A DNA stretch of 6,584 bases from Candidatus Proendomicrobium guianensium (GTDB lineage: Bacteria; Elusimicrobiota; Endomicrobiia; Endomicrobiales; Endomicrobiaceae). Position 1 is the first letter of the stretch. Each line of letters starts with the position of its first letter. Below are positions 1 through 3,572 of this stretch, piece by piece. The stretch is taken from positions 1 through 6,584 of the forward strand of contig WQVR01000052.1 of the NCBI GenBank assembly GCA_009785775.1, given 5' to 3'. The position numbers and the translations under genes are program-made. The notes under the pieces were generated by a model. The model made no database searches and was not told the DNA's origin. It saw only the letters and a program-made list of their open reading frames with translations.

Positions 1-158
1 AAGTTATGCCTTTTTGCAAGGGGGAAGCCTCACCTATGGGCGCCCTGAAAATAATATTAGAACACAATGTAAACCTTGTAAACTACGCAAAAATGTTTAT
101 TCGCCTTTCTAAAGACCAAACCCTTTTAGAAGAAGTTATTTCAAGCTTAAAACCCTAA
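1..158 (+). CDS. C-terminal end of an unidentified protein (5' partial)
   Basis: The frame that ends at the TAA at 156-158 is open back to the left edge, giving about 51 residues (VMPFCKGEASPMGALKIILE, then a mostly helical-looking stretch ending ISSLKP). Codon choice resembles the downstream genes and the frame stops just before a hairpin and promoter, as expected for the end of a gene. The piece has no membrane segment and no motif I recognise, so I assign no function. ATG codons at 6 and 36 could in principle start a small protein, but no ribosome binding site is visible before the ATG at 36 and only five bases precede the one at 6. The simpler reading is the tail of a longer gene that begins outside the window. 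Confidence 0.6.
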   Translation, partial: VMPFCKGEASPMGALKIILEHNVNLVNYAKMFIRLSKDQTLLEEVISSLKP

Positions 159-167
159 GCAATTTTT

Positions 168-202
168 ACCGCTAAAATCAATAGATTTTATGGTTTATTT
201 TA
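168..202 (+). terminator. Weak A+T-rich hairpin terminator after the first gene
   Basis: A perfect 7-base inverted repeat, TAAAATC at 173-179 and GATTTTA at 184-190, closes a 4-base loop. It can be extended by ACC at 168-170 pairing with GGT at 192-194 across a small internal loop. A T-rich run (TTTATTTT) follows at 194-201. The position, ten bases after a stop codon and just before a promoter, suits a rho-independent terminator. The stem has few G-C pairs, so it would be weak. I infer the function from structure and place only. Confidence 0.4.
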
Positions 203-231
203 TTGACAATGTACCCCAAAAAACATAGAAT
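203..231 (+). promoter_or_regulatory. Sigma-70 type promoter of the M50-trpS-scpA-scpB operon
   Basis: A perfect -35 hexamer TTGACA (203-208) is followed by exactly 17 bases and a -10 hexamer TAGAAT (226-231, five of six matching TATAAT). Transcription would start near 238, leaving a leader of about 37 bases before the GTG at 275. The next three genes overlap or nearly touch, so this is probably the main promoter for all four. The leader is too short for a riboswitch or T-box. Confidence 0.75.
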
Positions 232-260
232 CAAAAGGATATTTGTTTACTAAAGTGTTT

Positions 261-269
261 AAAGAGGGG
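261..269 (+). promoter_or_regulatory. Ribosome binding site fixing the GTG start at 275
   Basis: AAAGAGGGG lies 5 bases before GTG 275. An in-frame TAA at 260-262 prevents any earlier start, and the next in-frame Met is residue 66, beyond the catalytic HEVAH motif. GTG 275 is therefore the only sensible start. Confidence 0.7.
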
Positions 270-274
270 TTTTT

Positions 275-925
275 GTGACCACATTAACGCTGTATGCATT
301 ATTTTTTGTAATTTTACTGTTTTCTATAATAACGCACGAAGTGGCGCACGCTTACGCGGCAAGTTTTCGCGGAGACCATACCGCAAGAGCATTAGGGCGT
401 ACAACTTTTAACCCTTTTGTCCACGCTGACCTTTTTGGCACCATAATACTACCCGCATTGCTTTTAATTATGCAGTCAGGCATTTTATTTGGTTGGGCAA
501 AGCCTGTGCCTATTAATACCTCAAATTTTTCTAACCCGCGTTTAGATATGGCTATTGTTTCAGCTTCCGGCCCGCTTTCGCACTTTGTGCTTGCCGCACT
601 TGCAGGTGTGGTTTTACACGTTTTTATGGCCACACCTCTGGCGCAAGACCCTGCAACTTTGCAAACCGTCGGCGTTGTTTGTGCCATAGCAATAAGAGTA
701 AACGTTATACTCGGCATTTTAAACCTTGTGCCTATACCTCCGTTAGACGGTTCTAAAATACTTTATGCCGTTTTGCCGGCTGACCTTGCCATACAATACT
801 CGCGCCTTGAACGCTATGGCTTTATAATTGTATTGGTGCTTGTGATGAGCGGTATTTTATTTAGAGTTTTAGGCCCGCTTATACAAATGCTTATAAACTT
901 ATTTTCCGGCGGGCTTGTAAGATGA
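275..925 (+). CDS. M50 site-2 protease family zinc metalloprotease (minimal form)
   Basis: This is a 216-residue integral membrane protease of the M50/S2P family, which cuts substrate proteins within the membrane. The zinc site is visible as HEVAH (residues 21-25, catalytic Glu22) inside the first hydrophobic segment. The third ligand is Asp158 in the late motif NLVPIPPLDGSKIL (150-163). The GWAKPVPIN stretch (73-81) and the NPRLDMAIVSASGPLSH stretch (87-103) are also typical of the family. About five or six hydrophobic segments can be seen, near 5-25, 52-72, 94-118, 133-153 and 180-207. There is no PDZ or CBS domain, so it belongs to the short subgroup often found next to trpS and scpAB, whose substrates are mostly unknown. 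His103 stands where this subgroup usually has Asn (GPxxN). The start is GTG. The last four bases overlap trpS (ATGA), which suggests coupled translation. The family call is secure; the substrate is unknown. Confidence 0.93.
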   Translation: MTTLTLYALFFVILLFSIITHEVAHAYAASFRGDHTARALGRTTFNPFVHADLFGTIILPALLLIMQSGILFGWAKPVPINTSNFSNPRLDMAIVSASGPLSHFVLAALAGVVLHVFMATPLAQDPATLQTVGVVCAIAIRVNVILGILNLVPIPPLDGSKILYAVLPADLAIQYSRLERYGFIIVLVLVMSGILFRVLGPLIQMLINLFSGGLVR

Positions 926-1926
926 CCCAAACCTCTAAAAAACGCGTACTTTCAGGCATGCGCCCTACGGGTAGGCTTCATATAGGGCATTACTTTGGCG
1001 CGCTCAAAAACTGGGTAGAACTTCAAGATAATTACGATTGTTTTTATATGGTTGCCGACTGGCACGCACTTACCACAGATTTTGCTGATACTTCAAAAAT
1101 CGCGCAAAATTCTAAAGAAATGCTTATAGATTGGCTTACCGCGGGGCTTGACCCTGAACGTAGTGTAATTTTTTGCCAATCCCGCGTGGCTGAACACTCC
1201 GAGCTTTTCTTAATTTTGTCTATGCTTGCGCCGCTTGGCTGGCTTTACCGTTGCCCCACGTACAAAGAGCAAATAACCGAAATTCAAAACAAAGATTTGC
1301 ACAATTACGGCTTTTTGGGCTATCCTATACTCCAAACTTCAGATATTGTTTTGTATGGCGCTTCTTTTGTTCCCGTAGGGCAAGACCAGTTGCCGCACTT
1401 AGAATTTTCACGCGAACTTACAAGGCGTTTTAATAACTTTTACGCCTCAGGGCAAGAGGGTAGTGAAATTTTAATAGAGCCGCAAGCCTTGCTTACCCAA
1501 ACCCCGAAAGTTCCCGGTACTGACAGCAGAAAAATGTCTAAGTCTTACGGTAACAGTATTTTAATTGCAGATACCCCCGACAATGTAAAGGCAAAAGTTC
1601 AAAGTATGTTTACAGACCCTTCGCGCATAAAAGCTTCAGACCCTGGACACCCCGAAGGTTGCGCGGTGTTTGCTTTTCATAAAATATTTAATACTGACGC
1701 CGCCACGCGTGAACAAGAATGTGAAGCCGGAAGTATAGGTTGTGTAGCGTGCAAAAAACAGCTTATAGAAATGCTTGTGGCGTTTATGGAACCTTTTATA
1801 AAAAAACGCGAAGAGATTTCTAAAGACGGCGCCTATTTAGAAAAAGTGTTAACCCGCGGCAATGAAAAAGCTAAAGATGTTGCCGCTGACACTATGAAGC
1901 GCATACGCCAAGCATTAAAATTCTAA
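922..1926 (+). CDS. trpS: Tryptophanyl-tRNA synthetase (TrpRS), class I
   Basis: This cytoplasmic enzyme activates L-tryptophan with ATP and loads it on tRNA-Trp. At 334 residues it has the usual bacterial length. The class I signatures are both intact: HIGH at residues 20-23, within SGMRPTGRLHIGHYFGA, and KMSKS at 204-208. Between them lie family-typical blocks such as MVADWHALTT (43-52), YPILQTSDIVLY (134-145) and VGQDQLPHLEFSRE (152-165). In the C-terminal, anticodon-binding half four cysteines, Cys247, Cys267, Cys274 and Cys277, are spaced C-x19-C-x6-C-x2-C. That resembles the [4Fe-4S] motif described in Thermotoga maritima TrpRS. Translation starts inside the end of the protease gene (ATGA overlap) and no strong Shine-Dalgarno is seen, so coupling is likely. 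No tryptophan-responsive leader, T-box or attenuator is present upstream, so tryptophan control at the RNA level is not evident here. Confidence 0.97.
   Translation: MTQTSKKRVLSGMRPTGRLHIGHYFGALKNWVELQDNYDCFYMVADWHALTTDFADTSKIAQNSKEMLIDWLTAGLDPERSVIFCQSRVAEHSELFLILSMLAPLGWLYRCPTYKEQITEIQNKDLHNYGFLGYPILQTSDIVLYGASFVPVGQDQLPHLEFSRELTRRFNNFYASGQEGSEILIEPQALLTQTPKVPGTDSRKMSKSYGNSILIADTPDNVKAKVQSMFTDPSRIKASDPGHPEGCAVFAFHKIFNTDAATREQECEAGSIGCVACKKQLIEMLVAFMEPFIKKREEISKDGAYLEKVLTRGNEKAKDVAADTMKRIRQALKF
1660..1752 (+). other. Four-cysteine candidate [4Fe-4S] motif in TrpRS
   Basis: Codons for Cys247 (1660-1662), Cys267 (1720-1722), Cys274 (1741-1743) and Cys277 (1750-1752) give the spacing C-x19-C-x6-C-x2-C. 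The last three cysteines have the same spacing as the cluster-binding motif known from Thermotoga TrpRS, where the first gap is 22 residues. Binding of a cluster here is inferred; a zinc ion could also be held by four cysteines. Confidence 0.6.
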
Positions 1927-1941
1927 GGATAAATATATATT

Positions 1942-2802
1942 ATGGTTTACGACGTACATCTTGAATCGTTTGAAGGTCCGCTAGACCTATTGCTTCACCT
2001 GATACGCAAAAACGATTTAGAAATACACGAAATACAAATAGCCGAAATTACCAAAGAATATTTGGAATATATTAATCTTATGCAAAATTTTAATATAGAT
2101 ATTGCCGGTGAGTTTTTGGTAATGGCGTCTACCTTAATGCAGATAAAAGCGCGTACATTACTACCCACGCCCGAGGGTGCCGCGCAAGAGGAAGACCCAT
2201 TAGACAATCTGAAAGCCCGCCTGCTTGAATACCAAAAATACAAAGAGATAGGTAAGCTTTTATCGTATAAAGAATTAGAGTATTCGCAAGTGTATTACCG
2301 TCCGGCTTATGTTACGTCTAAGGAAGACTTTGTGCTTGAGGCTTCAATTTTCGACCTTGTAGGGCTATTTAAAGAAGCCTTGCAAGCGTTGCCTGAAACT
2401 GTTAAAGAAATTTTGTATAAAGAAATACCCATAGAAACAAAAATACGTGAGATTTTAGATGTTTTAGAAGGTAAGCAGTATGTTTCATTTAGCGAAATAC
2501 TGAAAATTCAAAAAAATCGCCAGCAGTTAATAGTGGCGTTTATGGCAATACTTGAGCTTGTTAAAAGCCGTCAAGTTTCTGCGCGTCAAACAGAGCTTTT
2601 CGGAGATATACGCATTTATAAAATATATGCGCCAGATCCGGAAGTTAAAGACAATAACGAAAACTTTGGCTTTGTTGAAGAAATGGAAATTGCGCAAACC
2701 CCTGCCGAACCCGCGCCGCCAAACTTAGAACTTACAAACCAAACGCAAGACGATACAAACGAAGACTTAAACGCCCAAGGGGAAACAAATGGAAATATCT
2801 GA
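1942..2802 (+). CDS. scpA: Segregation and condensation protein A (ScpA kleisin)
   Basis: ScpA is the kleisin subunit that bridges the two heads of the SMC dimer and binds ScpB, forming the complex that compacts and separates bacterial chromosomes. The N-terminal hallmark FEGPLDLLLHLIRK is at residues 10-23, and the second conserved helix AGEFLVMASTLMQIKARTLLP is at 55-75. The C-terminal winged-helix part, which contacts the other SMC head, runs from about 165 to 230 (VSFSEIL, then AFMAILELVK). The protein is 286 residues against about 250 usually. The excess is a polar tail (about 233-286) rich in Asn, Gln, Glu, Asp and Pro, probably disordered. The ATG lies 15 bases after trpS, with AAGGA at 1925-1929 as ribosome binding site (spacing 12, rather long). 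The last 14 bases overlap scpB in another frame. The smc gene is not in the window. Confidence 0.96.
   Translation: MVYDVHLESFEGPLDLLLHLIRKNDLEIHEIQIAEITKEYLEYINLMQNFNIDIAGEFLVMASTLMQIKARTLLPTPEGAAQEEDPLDNLKARLLEYQKYKEIGKLLSYKELEYSQVYYRPAYVTSKEDFVLEASIFDLVGLFKEALQALPETVKEILYKEIPIETKIREILDVLEGKQYVSFSEILKIQKNRQQLIVAFMAILELVKSRQVSARQTELFGDIRIYKIYAPDPEVKDNNENFGFVEEMEIAQTPAEPAPPNLELTNQTQDDTNEDLNAQGETNGNI
2777..2783 (+). promoter_or_regulatory. Ribosome binding site for scpB inside the end of scpA
   Basis: AAGGGGA lies 5 bases before the ATG at 2789, within the coding sequence for the ScpA tail. It supports that start and the 14-base scpA/scpB overlap, a layout expected to keep the two complex subunits in step. 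Confidence 0.7.
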
Positions 2803-3478
2803 ACTTAAAAAAATTCTGGAAGCCCTGCTTTTTGTGTCGGAAAAACCGTTAACGCTTACAGATATAAAAAACGTTTTTAAAGACCAAACTGCAGATTTAG
2901 ATATCATAAAAACCGCGCTTGGAGAACTTGAGGCGGAATATAAAGCTTTAGATAAACCTTACGAAATAAAGTTTATCGCAGATGGTTGGGTGTTTTCAAC
3001 CAAAAGCGAATATTCCGCATGGATAAAAAAACTTTTTAAAGAAAAAACCGTTTTAAAACTTTCGCCTTCTGCTCTTGAAACGCTTGCAATAATAGCCTAC
3101 AAACAGCCTATAACAAAAGCAGAAGTTGAAGCTATACGCGGCGTAGATACCGGCGGTGTTATAGATACGCTGCTTGAGCGCAAACTTGTTAAAATAACAG
3201 GGCGTAAGGAGGCGCTTGGGCGCCCTCTTTTGTATGGCAGTACGCAAGAATTTTTAAGGCACTTCGGGCTTAGCCATTTAAGCGAGCTTCCCTTAATAGA
3301 AAACTTGCCTCAAGAAGAAAGCGATACTCAAGAAACTCTTGAACTTCCTTTTTTAGAGGCCGCGGGTGAAAATAATCAGACCCATTTGTCTGAAAATGCC
3401 CCGCTTGAAAACGTTAACCCTAATCCGGATGTTTTTTCAGAAAACGGCGGCGGTTCTGAAACAAGCCAGCCGCATTAA
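2789..3478 (+). CDS. scpB: Segregation and condensation protein B (ScpB)
   Basis: ScpB forms a dimer of tandem winged-helix units that clamps the middle of ScpA in the SMC-ScpAB condensin. The first winged helix is near residues 1-80 (LKKILEALLFVSEKPLT at 6-22). The second, with the family signature LSPSALETLAIIAYKQPITK followed by AEVEAIRGVD, is at 91-120. The conserved end of the fold, GRPLLYGSTQEFLRHFGL, is at 144-161. The protein is 229 residues. The region after about 170 is an acidic and polar tail with many Asn, Glu, Ser and Pro residues and no visible motif, longer than in compact ScpB proteins. It is translated from within scpA. The usual downstream partner in many genomes, rluB, is absent; a promoter and a kinase gene follow instead. 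No convincing terminator follows the TAA. Confidence 0.95.
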   Translation: MEISELKKILEALLFVSEKPLTLTDIKNVFKDQTADLDIIKTALGELEAEYKALDKPYEIKFIADGWVFSTKSEYSAWIKKLFKEKTVLKLSPSALETLAIIAYKQPITKAEVEAIRGVDTGGVIDTLLERKLVKITGRKEALGRPLLYGSTQEFLRHFGLSHLSELPLIENLPQEESDTQETLELPFLEAAGENNQTHLSENAPLENVNPNPDVFSENGGGSETSQPH

Positions 3479-3509
3479 AAAACAAAGCCAATAATATTTG
3501 AAAAGTTAA

Positions 3510-3538
3510 TTGTTATTGCAAAAAAAATTTTATATAAT
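3510..3538 (+). promoter_or_regulatory. Sigma-70 type promoter of the kinase gene
   Basis: TATAAT (3533-3538), a perfect -10 hexamer, is preceded at exactly 17 bases by TTGTTA (3510-3515), matching TTGACA at four of six positions. The spacer contains an eight-base A run (3520-3527). The predicted start near 3545 leaves a leader of about 28 bases. It makes the kinase gene a separate transcription unit, although readthrough from scpB is possible because no clear terminator separates them. Confidence 0.7.
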
Positions 3539-3560
3539 GCACAGGTATATAAACCAAGCA

Positions 3561-3567
3561 AAAGGTG
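3561..3567 (+). promoter_or_regulatory. Ribosome binding site fixing the GTG start at 3573
   Basis: AAAGGTG lies 5 bases before GTG 3573. The in-frame codon immediately before the GTG is TAA (3570-3572), so no earlier start is possible. The next in-frame Met is residue 73, past the glycine loop and the catalytic lysine, so a later start would destroy the kinase. Confidence 0.7.
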
Positions 3568-3572
3568 TTTAA

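Noticed and set aside
238..274. Possible riboswitch, T-box or attenuator controlling the operon that holds trpS.
   Set aside because: The predicted leader is only about 37 bases, with no conserved T-box sequence, no leader peptide with Trp codons and no competing hairpins.
352..717. A 121-codon open frame on the minus strand within the M50 protease gene.
   Set aside because: It lies wholly opposite a clear family member, its translation has no recognisable domain and no ribosome binding site is evident. It is a shadow of the coding strand.
1251..1433. A 60-codon open frame in another frame of the + strand within trpS.
   Set aside because: It overlaps the conserved core of trpS, has no ribosome binding site and no similarity I recognise.
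3489..3518. Possible hairpin after scpB: CAATAA (3489-3494) with TTATTG (3513-3518).
   Set aside because: The stem is almost all A-T with an 18-base gap, and it is followed by an A run, not a T run. It also overlaps the -35 element of the kinase promoter, so I do not call it a terminator.
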